From Armigeres subalbatus (taxonomy: Eukaryota; Arthropoda; Insecta; Diptera; Culicidae): DNA of 64,000 nt. This document shows positions 23,955 to 34,686 of this stretch, piece by piece. The notes beneath the pieces were generated by a model. That model had not been told where the DNA came from and did no database searches. It worked only from the letters and a program-made list of their open reading frames with translations. How positions within the stretch are numbered: the first letter of the stretch is position 1; the number at the start of each line of letters is the position of its first letter. The position numbers were made by a program, and so were the translations under genes. The stretch lies in the NCBI RefSeq assembly GCF_024139115.2, contig NC_085140.1, positions 420,868,283 through 420,932,282 of the forward strand, given 5' to 3'.

Positions 23955-24320
23955 GCTGCCACCTGGAAAAGTTTAGAGAAAAAGTAGAACCAAATTGAAA
24001 TTTGACACGGCATGATATAGAAAATGAGAATTGAAATGTCTCTAGCACGTTATAGAAATTTTTTTGTCAAACAATTTTTAGTTTGTGGGGATAGAAATTC
24101 AACAATCTTAAGCATTATCTGCTTTTTCGAAAAAAATATAAAAATCGAGATGTCATATCTATTTTGTGTGCTTTTAAAATTGTAGCCCCGTAAACCAAGA
24201 TTTTTTTGAGAAACTTCCTTAATTTTTGTTTTATAACAAAAATATACTTCATTTCCTATACCACACCGTGTGAAATTTTAATGATTCTACTTTTTCTCTC
24301 GATGACAGCTGGTGATCTTC
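23955..24320. repeat. imperfect inverted-repeat element
   Basis: 23961-24020 (AGAGAAAAAGTAGAAC, then AAATTTGACACGGCATGATATAG, first 20 considered) pairs imperfectly with 24245-24315 (CTATACCACACCGTG, then CTACTTTTTCTCTC). Arms are about 60 bp around an AT-rich centre. It is likely an old MITE. Confidence 0.55.
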
Positions 24321-24366
24321 TTCTCCCCTATTGGTCACGCGAACAGGAACAACATTAGCAATCTAA

Positions 24367-24528
24367 GGGAACGTTCACAAATTACGTAACGCTTAAAGGG
24401 GGAGGGGGTTGAGCGAGGTGTGACGATCCATACAAAAATTTCAGATGCTTCATACAAAAAGTGTGACATAAGGGGGGGGGGGGTTGAAGAAGTCAATTTT
24501 TTGCGTTACATAATTAATGAATCTTCCC
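24367..24528. mobile_element. Harbinger-like MITE, copy 1, 162 bp
   Basis: Ends GGGAACGTTCACAAATTACG and the complement of TTATGTAACGC...CTTCCC are inverted. TAA flanks both sides (24364-24366, 24529-24531). The interior has a GGGGGAGGGGGTTGAG block and CATACAAAAAGTGTGACATA. The second copy at 49353-49518 has TTA on both sides, so the target is TWA, as for PIF/Harbinger elements. Confidence 0.78.
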
Positions 24529-24569
24529 TAATACTTATGCATCTACTGTCAGTAGATGCATAAGTATTA
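24529..24569. repeat. 41-bp perfect palindrome
   Basis: TAATACTTATGCATCTACTG at 24529-24548 and its exact complement at 24550-24569 surround a single T. It abuts the right end of the Harbinger-like MITE. Confidence 0.85.
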
Positions 24570-24748
24570 TATTGCTAATGGCGCTTCATATCTTGGGATC
24601 AACATTTTTTGTGATCAACATGACTGTAATTTATGTGTCAGGTATTACAGTAGCCCAATTTTCATACTTGAAAACAAGCAACCCCCAAATAATAAATTTG
24701 ACTTTCCTTTACCGATCAAACCCTTTATACAAAATCCGGGTTACTATA

Positions 24749-25190
24749 GGGTGTCCCAAAAAGTATAAGCACGATTATAAGCACGATTTCGATTAGCCAC
24801 TGTTGTTTTCAGATAACGTTAAAAAACAGTTCATTACTGTGCATCATTGTTTACATTTCAATCTATCGCTCTGTGATTCATAAGTGCCATTTGATAAAGT
24901 TTTCCTTAAAAAGCGCAAACAGACCTTGCACAAACGGTGCACTATTGCCAACATTCAGATAGTGAAAATTGAAGATAAGAGCATCGGAGCAGTTTTTTAT
25001 GCGATGCGGAAGTATGGTAAGGAGTTTTCATTTCAGGACATGAACAAATCAGGGCGTGAATTGGCTACTTGAACCATATACTCGCTCGGAAAATCATTCA
25101 AGCCTTTCCCGTAAAAAATGGATCTTCCGTTCAAGATGTGAAAAATCTGAAATCGTCGAAGAGTAAAATCGACCGAACAAAAAACAACCC
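24749..25190 (+). pseudogene. Tc1-like transposase N-terminus, decayed
   Basis: A terminus-like AGGGTGTCCCAAAAAGTATA begins near 24749. From 24884 the frame reads MPFDKVF and then CTIANIQIVKIEDKSIG and MRKYGKEFSFQDMNKSGREL, stopping at 25072. After a short gap a second frame gives LARKIIQAFPVKNGSSVQ and SSKSKIDRTKN up to about 25187. Together these match the two helix-turn-helix halves of the Tc1-family DNA-binding domain that binds the terminal repeats. Internal deletions and at least one frame break are evident, and the DDE catalytic domain is absent. Downstream sequence from 25188 (CCAAGTAGCACACG) belongs to another repeat. Family assignment is by motif reading. Confidence 0.65.
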
Positions 25191-25282
25191 AAGTAGCACA
25201 CGCAACATCTTCCAAAAAGCACCTTGTTTCTATTCAGTTTCATTAAAGGCATTGGAAAAACATCAAAGCACGCCAACCAGCC

Positions 25283-26805
25283 CCCACCTTGAGGGAAGTT
25301 AAGGATGCCATTCAACAGCTAAAGACCAATAAAGCAGCTGGTAAGGATGGTATTGGAGCTGAGCTCATCAAGATGGGCCCGGAAAAGCTGGCCACTTGCC
25401 TGCACAAACTAATAGTCAGAATCTGGGAAACCGAACAGCTACCGGAGGAGTGGAAGGAAGGGGTTATATGCCCCATCTACAAGAAAGGCGACAAACTGGA
25501 GTGTGAGAACTTTCGAGCGATCACCATCCTTAATGCCGCCTACAAAGTGATATCCCAGATCATCTTCCGTCGCCTGTCACCATTAGTGAACGAGTTCGTG
25601 GGAAGTTATCAAGCCGGCTTCGTTGACGGCCGCTCGACAACGGACCAGATCTTTACTGTACGGCAAATCCTTCAAAAATGCCGTGAATACCAGGTCCCAA
25701 CGCACCATCTGTTCGTTGATTTCAAGGCGGCATACGACAGTATAGACCGCGTAGAGCTATGGAAAATTATGGACGAGAACAGCTTCCCTGGGAAGCTTAC
25801 CAGACTGATCAAAGCAACGGTGGATGGTGTGCAAAACTGTGTGAAGATTTCGGGCGAACACTCCAGTTCGTTCGAATCGCGCCGGGGACTAAGACAAGGT
25901 GATGGACTTTCGTGCCTGTTGTTCAACATTGCGCTAGAAGGTGTCATGCGGAGAGCCGGGTGTAACAGCCGAGGTACGATTTTCAACAGATCCAGTCAAT
26001 TTATTTGTTTCGCGGATGACATGGACATTGTCGGCCGAACATTTGCAAAGGTGGCAGAACTGTACACCCGCCTGAAACGCGAAGCAAAAAAAAAGTTGGA
26101 CTGGTGGTGAATGCGTCAAAGACAAAGTACATGCTTGTGGGCGGAACCGAGCGCGACAGGGCCCGCCTGGGAAGCAGTGTTACGATAGACGGGGATACCT
26201 TCGAGGTGGTCGAGGAATTCGTCTACCTCGGATCCTTGCTAACGGCTGACAACAACGTTAGTCGTGAAATACGAAGGCGCATCATCTGTGGAAGTCGGGC
26301 CTACTACGGGCTCCAGAAGAAACTGCGGTCGAAAAAGATTCGCCACCGCACCAAATGTGTCATGTACAAGACGTTAATAAGACCGGTAGTCCTCTACGGA
26401 CATGAAACATGGACAATGCTCGAGGAGGACTTGCAAGCACTCGGAGTATTCGAGAGACGGGTGCTTAGGACCATCTTTGGCGGTGTGCAAGAAGACGGTG
26501 TGTGGCGGCGAAGAATGAACCATGAGCTCGCCCAACTCTACGGCGAACCCGGTATCCAGAAGGTAGCTAAAGCCGGAAGGGTACGATGGGCAGGACATGT
26601 TGCAAGAATGCCGGACAGCAACCCTGCAAAGATGGTGTTCGCTTCCGATCCGGCAGGTACGAGACGGCGTGGAGCGCAGCGAGCGAGATGGGCAGACCAG
26701 GTGCAGAACGACTTGGCGAGCGTGGGGCGTATTCGAGGATGGAGAGATGCGGCCTCGAACCGTGTATTGTGGCGTCAAATTGTTGATTCAGTGTTATCTG
26801 TTTAG
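25283..26805 (+). pseudogene. RTE-type reverse transcriptase, one frameshift
   Basis: The enzyme copies the element's RNA into DNA at a nicked chromosomal target. The first frame (25283-26110) shows KAAGKDGIGAELIK, then PIYKKGDKLECENFRAI, motif A FVDFKAAYDSI, motif B GLRQGDGLSCLLFN and motif C CFADDMDIVG with both catalytic aspartates. The second frame (26104-26805) continues with VNASKTKYM, FVYLGSLLTADN, IRPVVLYGHETWT and RVRWAGHVARM, the C-terminal region typical of RTE. The switch falls at an A-run just after 26085 that is nine bases long, where seven would keep the frame. Upstream frame is open from 25283; the first Met is at 25289, but the true start lies in the missing 5' part. Confidence 0.9.
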
Positions 26806-26822
26806 ATGTTAACAAAATAAAT
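25283..26822 (+). mobile_element. RTE-clade non-LTR retrotransposon, 5'-truncated
   Basis: This element holds the reverse transcriptase and C-terminal part of an RTE-type LINE, followed by a very short 3' end with ATAAATGAATGAG-like repeats, as is usual for the clade. The apurinic endonuclease that precedes the reverse transcriptase in complete elements is missing. It may be inserted in a GTAGCACAC-type MITE, since CCAAGTAGCACACG lies upstream (25190) and GTGTGCTAG downstream (26994), but I found no target duplication. The Aedes JAM1 element is the nearest named relative I can recall. Confidence 0.85.
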
Positions 26823-27531
26823 GAATGAGTTTGGAAGATGGTATATATCAGTATTTCCACATCTTTGTAAAATGCGGTTAACCTTATTGCATCGGTTTTG
26901 TCCTCTTAATAGAAACCCATACATATATCAGGAACTTGCATATTGTTTACTCAACATGAACTAAATTTGAAACCACACCAACTGAAACTAAAAGTGTGCT
27001 AGTAAAAAAATCCGTAGATTTCCGCAGAAATTTTCAAATTTCCGTAGTATTTATCTACGGATCCGTAGATCCGTAGAAAGCATTCAATTCCGTAAATCTA
27101 CGGAAATTTCCGTAGATCTGACATCGCCCACTAAGGTGGCGCTTTCATCGGTTTGGCTTTTTCTGGCAAACGAGCGTTGAAGGAAGACGAAATAACTCTT
27201 GGCGACTGTGGAAAACTTAATTGAAAATCAAGTCGTTTTCGGCCGTTGCAGTCTTGTAAAGCAGCAAAAACAGGTTTACTTCTGCATCCGACGGTTTCGG
27301 TAATTTATTTTACCTTTTTCAAGGATTTGAAGCTTGTTTCGTTGTTAGAATGGTAGTGTTACACACTAATGTAGTCCATTCAATAGAAAAATGGCGCCCG
27401 CTTCGGTGCATAGGTTGCAGTTATTTTGCGCGGCACTGTATCGTGGGTGGCTTTTTTTGCTATAAACCCTAAAGCTTCTCTTCTTTTCGCTATGCTTTCC
27501 ACTATAATTCTTCACCTACGCTTTTGAGCAC
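26823..27531. other. no gene; CCGTAGAT cluster
   Basis: At 27008-27121 the words TCCGTAGA and TCTACGGA alternate at least six times, forming overlapping inverted repeats. The rest is unassigned. Confidence 0.5.
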
Positions 27532-27583
27532 TGCAGCCGGTGGCTGCCTGCGATTTTAAAATCGCAGGCAGCCACCGGCTGCA
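27532..27583. repeat. 52-bp perfect palindrome
   Basis: The two halves meet at CGATTTT|AAAATCG and are exactly complementary out to TGCAGCCGG...CCGGCTGCA. GCAGCCGG and CCGGCTGC words also recur at about 27617. Confidence 0.9.
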
Positions 27584-27746
27584 ATGTAAGAAACTTTATA
27601 ACAAAAAGCCACCTGATACCGGCTGCAAAAAGAAAAATAAAAACGCTGAAGCAACAACATTCAATTAAGTGAAGAAGAATGATGCAAAAGTTTTTTCGAA
27701 TGGCTGGCATCAGTAGAAGTAAAATAAAATTTCCTCTCAATATTCT

Positions 27747-27807
27747 TTTTTTTTTTTAATTTCTTTATTATAGTGATTTTTTCGATGGAATTAGAAGTTC
27801 ATCACTT
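27747..27807 (-). mobile_element. 61-bp retrotransposon 3' tail with target duplication
   Basis: Read on the minus strand it ends ACTATAATAAAGAAATT followed by a run of A. It is flanked by a perfect 13-bp direct repeat, CTCTCAATATTCT, at 27734-27746 and 27808-27820. This is a minimal target-primed insertion of the last bases of a LINE. Parent not identified; a Jockey-type source is possible. Confidence 0.75.
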
Positions 27808-27899
27808 CTCTCAATATTCTGATTTTTTTCCTGTTAGGGATTGAAAAGTCGCATTATTGAAGATTCATCAGTTCTTCGCTGCATCATTATTTTACACAA

Positions 27900-29365
27900 G
27901 GAAAGGTAGATCCGAGAATTCATTATGTCTGCTAGAAGATTTTAAATAAGATATATTTCCCTCTTTAAGCGCTGGAATTGGCTTTTGAGTTTTTTTTTTA
28001 GGAATTTTCATTAAATTTCAAAAGGGTTTCGAACTGGGATCCAACTTCGAGACATTATTTTCAAAGTTGGTATTTCTCAGAATAGCGAAACGATTTTTAA
28101 CTTCAGTTTGCAAATCTCGCTAAATACTTTCAACGCAGGATCGCGAGTTCTTTGGTATTGCCTTCGCCTCACATTTCTAAGACGGATCAGTAGCTGAAGA
28201 TCATCGTCAATAATAATGGAGGTGAATTTAATTTCACATTTAGGAATTGCAATGCCTCTGGCTTCGACAATTAAATTTGTCAAAGATACGAGAGCATTAT
28301 CAATATCACTTTTGGTATCGAGAGGAATATCAACATCAAAATTCCTATCGATATACGTTTTATATAAATCCCAATCAGCTCTATGATAATTAAAAGTAGA
28401 GCTGATTGGATTGTTAATGGCTTCTTGTGAGATTTCAAACGTCACAGGAAAGTGATCAGAGTTACCAATTGGCCACACAGCTGACTTGAATCCGTTAGAA
28501 CTAAATCAATTGTAGAAGGATTTCGACTGGAAGAAAAACAAGTTGGTCCATTGGGATATTGAATAGTATAATATCCCGCAGAACAATCTTCAAATAAAAT
28601 TTTGCCGTTGGAATTGCTTTGAGCATTATTCCATGAACGGTGTTTGGCATTGAAGTCACCAATTACGAAGAATTTAGATTTGTTGCGAGTCAGAATTTGA
28701 AGATCAGCTTTCAACAAATTCTTTTGCTGTCCATTGCATTGAAAAGACAAGTAGGCTGCAATGAAGGAAAATTGTTTCAACAGAAACTCCCAAGATTTCA
28801 AAAACTTTGGTTTCGAACGAAGGAAATAATTTATCACCTGTCATAAGACGAGTTTAAACAATCCCATTGAATTCCACCACTTAATTGTATCCTGACAGAT
28901 ACGTATTTCGACCTCAACAGTAAGGCCGTCTTCAGTGTCTCGTACTTGACTCGACTGAAGAGAGACACTGAAGACGGCCTTACTGTTGAGGTCGAAATAC
29001 GTATCTGTCAGGATACAATTAAGTGGTGGAATTCAATGGGATGGTATAAACTCGTCTTATGACAAGTGAAGACATTCCACTAAAAAGCTCAAAATAATTT
29101 TCTTACCAAATAATTTATGTTTGATACGTCTATTAATGACAATGGCGACCCCACCACAGGCGCTGTCAAGACGATCATTTCTGTAGATAAAATAATTTGG
29201 ATCTCTTTTAGCATCTCTTTTAATATGCTATAAAATAATTTGGTTCTCTTTTAGCAGGTTTTAAATATGTTTCAGTTATAATGGCAATATGCACATTATG
29301 AACTGTTAGGAAGTTGAATATTTGATTTTCTACATTATTCCGGCATCTTATTTGTATCGTGACTG
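27900..29365 (-). pseudogene. Jockey-clade endonuclease region, interrupted
   Basis: On the minus strand the order runs from HIAIITETYLKPAKREPN (near 29290) through NYFIYRNDRLDSACGGVAIV, then, after a foldback insertion, SFETKVFEILG, FVIGDFNAKHRSWNN, SSSRNPSTIDLVLTDSSQ, SDHFPVTFE, STFNYHRADWDLYKTYI and RNVRRRQYQRTRDPA, to KKTQKPIPALKEG near 27965. This is the apurinic-type endonuclease and linker of a Jockey LINE, which nicks the target DNA. There are frame changes near 28470 and 28085, a stop in place of the Trp of the KPFW motif near 28020, and a small internal duplication near 29240. The reverse transcriptase is absent. The relic is dead. Confidence 0.85.
28835..29107. mobile_element. foldback element inserted in the Jockey relic
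   Basis: Arms of 107 bp, 28835-28941 and 28962-29068, are nearly perfectly complementary around a 20-base loop (GTACTTGACTCGACTGAAGA). The insert is flanked by AAATAATTTAT at 28824-28834 and 29108-29118, and removing it rejoins the Jockey frame at HKLF-PSFETK. A shorter AAATAATTT also lies at 29092-29100, so the right boundary could be 29091. A degraded relative is at 2876-2930. Confidence 0.85.
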
Positions 29366-30868
29366 ATAAGCGTTATTATAATATAATAATATTGAAAATA
29401 ACCATATTGTCGAACTTCACCCGACTTTATGTTCATTGAAAATAATAAACTCGCCGTAAATAAAAGGAGCGCCCACAGATTTCTCTTGGATATCATGCCG
29501 CATATTTATTGAGAAAAAGCGCATAAAAGTGCTTCTTTTTAATGAATGAATACGTAGCGAGATTCGCGTATGTGAACTCGTGATTGAATATCCTTTTCAA
29601 TTGTAACCACATTAATCCACCAATCCAATTAGACGGAAATGGGTGATAAAGGATCATCAATAAGCCAAGCGGGTATTAAAAATAATTAAAATGTTGAAAA
29701 TTATTCATACCAAACCGACCACGATAAAAGAGGCAGCTCAGAAATTCAAACATATAACTACGTAGGTTTTGAGTCAATGGAGCTCAATTTTCATGTGCAA
29801 ATTTATTTCACGGCGACTTGCACCCGGGAAAACGGACACTCGCTACTGTTATTATATTTCAGATATGCTGAGTGCACGGATTCTGATCACATTGAAATAA
29901 TATCAAAATAAAATGTTTGGATTGCAGCAGATAACAACTGTAACTCCAGTTGATATTATTAAAAACAATCATGTAATAATAATTGTGACAACTACATGAT
30001 AACTGATTTTTTCTCCTTGATTTATAGCCAATAATTGACCTTTCCCGTCAAAAATGGTATCTCGTTTTGCTGTCTCAGTTAATTCTTTGTATCATTTAAG
30101 GTCAATTTTCCCAAAGAACCAACGTGAACGTGAACCGGCTGAAGGTTGGCTCAAAATCTGGCGAATGTTAGACCAAACTTGAAAAAACAGCATTTTTACT
30201 TTTAATACAATCTTAAAAAGTAGTAAGAGGCGTCAAAAAATATTACCTTAAATATGTTGGAGGATGAATCGAGCGTATAAAATTTTTTGATTGGAAAGGT
30301 CATTTCGGCATTAGCTTTAATTTGAACTCCAACATATAAATCACATAGAGTTTACGTGGCTTTTATATAGAATAATGAATCAGAATTTCAGATTGTAATT
30401 ATTGCATTTTATTTCAAAAGCAAATTCGCTTGTGCGTTCATACTAGGATTCGTTGATGACGGCAGACCACGAAAACGGTTTCTACCCTTTGTGTGCATGT
30501 TTGCGTTATCAATATTTTACTCCGATTGTTTGTATTACGCGCTTGATTGAACCGATTCCGCTATTGTGTGAAATATTGCACCATAAATATACAAAACTAA
30601 TTCCCTTCTGTTGTGGGGTCGCGGCTACTAAACGAAATTGAAATCGAAAAAAATAACACCACCAACAGTTTGGCTGCATAAAGGCACAAGAATTGTGAAT
30701 GGGTGGTAGTGGGTAGAAAGGTGGTACTTCTGATGATTAAAAGTTGGTCTTTCCGCTATGATGCTGCTGGTTTGCACTGCATCCATAAATCGAAAACCAC
30801 TGGCATCTTTGGACGGGTATTCAAGATAAGGGGACATAAGGCGATTTAGTATTCAAATTAATCATCAA
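29366..30868. other. no gene recognised
   Basis: AT-rich with frames under 70 codons. No repeat named. Confidence 0.35.
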
Positions 30869-31069
30869 GGGACTTTCCTTAGCCGTACGATAAGATGCGC
30901 AACTACAAAGCAACACCATGATGAAGGTGATTGGGTACGATTCCCGGTCTCATCTAGGAAAGTTTTTAGGTTGGTAATTTTCATCGACTTGCCTGGGCAT
31001 AAATGTACCATCGTGTTGGCCTCATGATATACGAATGCAAAAATGACAACTTGGCTTAGAAACCTCGCA
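30869..31069 (+). mobile_element. Feilai-like SINE, 3'-truncated
   Basis: The tRNA-like head (GGGACTTTCCTTAGCCGTAC) and B box GGGTACGATTCCC are present, but the copy stops abruptly after ACCTCGCA, before the GATGTAATGCC block and tail. Loss of a SINE 3' end implies a later deletion or rearrangement. Confidence 0.8.
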
Positions 31070-31681
31070 AAAACTGTTTGCCCCTCCCATTGCAAAACTC
31101 TTGATCCACCCCACATCAAAGCCTGCACGTTGGGAGCTGTGAGTAGTTGCTTTTACATTTCCGTTTCCTGGGCATTGGGCTGTACCGATGCCGGGAATCA
31201 AAAGCTGTCCGTTGCAGTACAGGATATAAATTCTCAACGTTGCAGACAATTTGCAACGATGGAAAAGCATTGGTTAAAAGTGCACTTACACACATGTGTA
31301 GCCATCTCAAAGAGTACTGAAGGTTGTTACGATCCACTGGTGGATGCGATTGGGAATTTGATTGCAAGGCGATTGGCAAAATTTGTAAGCACAAGTACTG
31401 CAATGGGATCGATATACTGATTGCTGGTTTTGTGGTTTAGATGGGCAGACGTTTTGAGTAATTGGCATGGAAAACTTTTCCTAAATAGAGCCAATCTATT
31501 TCGTTGCATATTTGGGAAAAGATTGGATTTATTGAATGGATTACTATTTTTCAGTCGATTCCGAATGTCGCCTATGAGACGAGGAATACACAAACAAATC
31601 ATTGAGTCCATTTGCCATTACTATGGTTGTCCCGGGACGCGGGATCATTAAGATTACATACAAGTCGATTCAGATAGACAA
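31070..31681. other. unassigned, overlapping short frames
   Basis: A 125-codon plus frame begins inside the SINE and runs to 31420, and minus frames of 95 and 94 codons overlap it. None shows a known motif, and their mutual overlap argues against coding. Confidence 0.3.
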
Positions 31682-31693
31682 TTTGAAGTGATT

Positions 31694-32151
31694 TTTTAAA
31701 AATATAGGTTCTTTTTTTTATTATTATTATTTATTTGATAGGCACTCTGTGTTACTTAACCGCTGATGTGCCGAGATCTACTGTGGTATTCTGCAGCCAG
31801 AATCCACACAGAATCTATTTTTAGAGTTTTCCATTATTCATTGTTGTTGTCGTTGCTGGTCCATCTCGTCGTGAGTCCATTGTGTTCGTTTTGTCCATGT
31901 CGTGTATCCAATGATCGTCGCATTGTTCGGTTGCCATTTATCCGGGTAACGTTGGAGGAATGCCTCCGAGAAGAACAAGTTGTCAGTCGTCATCAGGCAG
32001 CCGTGACGGTGAGGCGTGCACCCCAATACGCCACCGCATAGGCTGCGCATCCGGCGACTGACGAGGGTTTTGGTGGAGGGGCTGGGAATCGAACCCATGA
32101 CCATTCGCTTGAAAGGCGAACGTGTAACCAACTACGCTACGGGACCCCCTT
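31694..32151 (-). mobile_element. SINE with tRNA-Glu-like head, 458 bp
   Basis: A perfect 12-bp target duplication, ATTTGAAGTGAT, flanks it (31682-31693, 32152-32163). On the minus strand the head reads CGTAGCGTAGTTGGTTA (A-box region), an anticodon stem TTCGC/GCGAA with loop CTTTCAA (anticodon TTC), and B box GGTTCGATTCC. The acceptor stem does not close, so it is a SINE head rather than a working tRNA. The tail is ATAATAATAATAAAAAA. It is a different family from the Feilai-like copies. Confidence 0.85.
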
Positions 32152-32163
32152 ATTTGAAGTGAT

Positions 32164-34129
32164 GTTTGTCACACTCTTCTCAAATTAGTTTGCAAATGAG
32201 TATGCTTTTAACATACGCACAGATGGAAAGAGTTCAAAACGATGGAAAGTATGCAATATGCATTCAACTTCAAATATACGCGATTAACATATATTCTATA
32301 AAAAATCAAAAAAATAAAACTAAATATACAGCCTTTTCGTTACACTTTGGGTTAGGATAGGAGAAAGGCCATTACATGTTTTACTGTAATTCTTTCTGCA
32401 ATTGTGAACTAATTGTTGCAAAAGTGATACGAACTACATACTGCTGCTTTTGTTTAAATACCCAATATTAAAGTCTTCAAACTTTATAGCAGTCACAAAT
32501 TGCAACAATTGCGAAATCCCAAAAAGTAGGTCATTCCATGGTTATCCCACCCAACCTATGCTCTTACGCCGCGATAGCAGAAAGTCATCATCATCAGTTC
32601 CCTTCCTAAACGCGCTCGTTTGCCGTATGGTGCAAATGTATTCAACAGCTCGAAATTGCTCCTGCCAGCGAAAAACTCTTTGAATGGTGGCTAAAATTGG
32701 AATACTAAAATGTATCTCTCGCGGTCGCGGCATTCATTCATCGCATCGGGACAAGCGCAAGGACTAACATTGCTCCAGGAATTGTAACTTTGTTCGCCGG
32801 GATACCGTCTCTTGTATTTGGAGTCCACTCCAGCTGATGCAGATAAACCTGATCTGGCGAAGTCACAATGGACACGACGGCGGGTTGTTCAGACCGACAG
32901 CCCAAAAGCACAAATTGCATTGAATGTTTTTATGGCACAGTTGAGTGTAAATTTGGTTACCTATTCATGGCAAAAGACCTCTTCTCTATGCGGCCCACAT
33001 GTTGTCAGACTGTCAGGGCAGAAGTGTATGGCGCGAAACATATTTCCGCAGCGCAATTGTCTATACACACGTTCAGCCACGTAGTACCCCATTCATATGT
33101 GGGTGGAAACTAGCACTTTTCGATGCCGTGGAATCAATATGCATTCTTATCAAACTATCATATTCGACGCAATACGATATTTTTGTCTGTTCCGTGCATT
33201 ATTGTGCATTGGAAAGCATCATGTTCCCTTCAAATATGACTTTATGATAGGAGAATAAAATAGACCAATCAACTCAGATCGACTATTTGTACTGATGCCG
33301 TGCTAGTGGCTATGTTTTTATTACACGTTCAAGTATGAATGATATGTTATTCTAATTGGCGGAATAATGAGAAGGAACTTTTTTCGGCAAGGAAAATGGA
33401 TAGTTCTTTTTATTTTCATTGCAGACTTCATTAGCATTTCGACATTTTCCCAACTTGTCAGCTTCCCATTGAATTGACAGATTCAGATTTTTTCCTGATT
33501 CACTTTAGACACGAATGATTTTTTTCACAGCCAATTCTTATGAAACTCGTCCCTGTAGAGCCTTTCATTAATAACACGCCTCCAGATTTATTGACCGTGT
33601 TTGTGGAAAGCCAATATCAAATTCATGCTTGATGGTCATAATAATGCTTGCAAGGCGAGTTCTGTCAGACGATTTCAAATTTGAAATGCCTAGAGATAAT
33701 TCAACCGAAGTTCTCATGTGGTTTCACACACCGTTCATTGTTGTTTCAATTAGTAATAAGTATCACTCAACTCTTTTTACGTCACTTATTGGGGAAACGT
33801 AAAAAGAATGTTTGCTCAAATTACTATTTTCTAACTTAATTCATTGACCTTTGAACAATGTTAAATGCGATACATAACAATAGCAATCCAAAGACCCAAA
33901 CCGATATGTTATTGTCACATGTTCTAGGTCTTCCAAGAGTTCCCTGGAGTTTAGGTTTTCAGGCTTCCACGCATAAACTAACATCTATAAGTATTTTTGA
34001 TACGGTACATGCTCCCAGCGGTCCAAACATTAATATTCCTAGCGATTCTTTAATCAAATTGAACATGCCTTTAACATGTGATCCATTCCGGGCCATCCAA
34101 GAACTCCAAGAATTGTACTAACCTCAAAT
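32164..34129. other. no gene recognised
   Basis: Frames up to 97 codons, no known domain. The words AGTTCCCTGGAG near 33938 and AAGAACTCCAAGAATTG near 34100 look like parts of a dispersed repeat, but I cannot bound it. Confidence 0.35.
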
Positions 34130-34480
34130 ACGACCAAACGCGCACCTCTCAAAGCTGAACAAATTATCTCGAATGATCGTGCGATCTTTCTGCGTACTTC
34201 ACGAAAACACGAACCAACACGCACTCACTTGCTAATTAATTTACTCACTCGCCATAAACATTTATTTTGATCGTCCAGCATGCTGAACTTTCGGATGCGA
34301 ACTAAACCTCCACTTCCTGATTAATTCACTCACCCGCACAAAACAGAACGGATAACTATTTCGAAGATCGCGTGATCGTTCTGCGTGCTGGACGAAGCAT
34401 GTTTGAACGCGAACTCTTTATTCACTGACCGCACAAAACATAACCACAAACTCGCATTTCGTTAATTTCCTAGTCCTTCC
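34130..34480. repeat. GCACAAAACAGAAC / GATCGTTCTGCGT repeat cluster
   Basis: CCGCACAAAACAGAACGG and GTGATCGTTCTGCGTGCTGG resemble the cluster at 10311-10740, in degenerate units. Confidence 0.6.
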
Positions 34481-34650
34481 TGAACCTCGTTGATTTGTTC
34501 AATGATTGCACAGAGCACAACCACTAACTCGGATATCGCGAATGTCCTGCGGCCTACCTGTAACTCGTCCGATTGTGCAACAATTAATTATTCTGATCAT
34601 TCAATTTGGTTCTTTGGATTAGAAAAGGTATGGACCTTTCATGAAAGAGA

Positions 34651-34686
34651 TAACATCCTTAGGTCCTTTTGAAAAGTTAAGCGAGA
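34651..34686. mobile_element. fragment of the TCTCGCTTAAC palindromic MITE
   Basis: CTTAGGTCCTTTTGAAAAGT followed by TAAGCGAGA matches the right end of the MITEs at 52953-53109 and 56933-57617. Confidence 0.7.

Noticed and set aside
31043..31420. 125-codon plus frame as a small gene
   Set aside because: Its start lies in a truncated SINE and two minus frames overlap it; no domain.
32075..32148. Functional tRNA-Glu
   Set aside because: The acceptor stem does not pair and the segment is the head of a SINE with its own target duplication.
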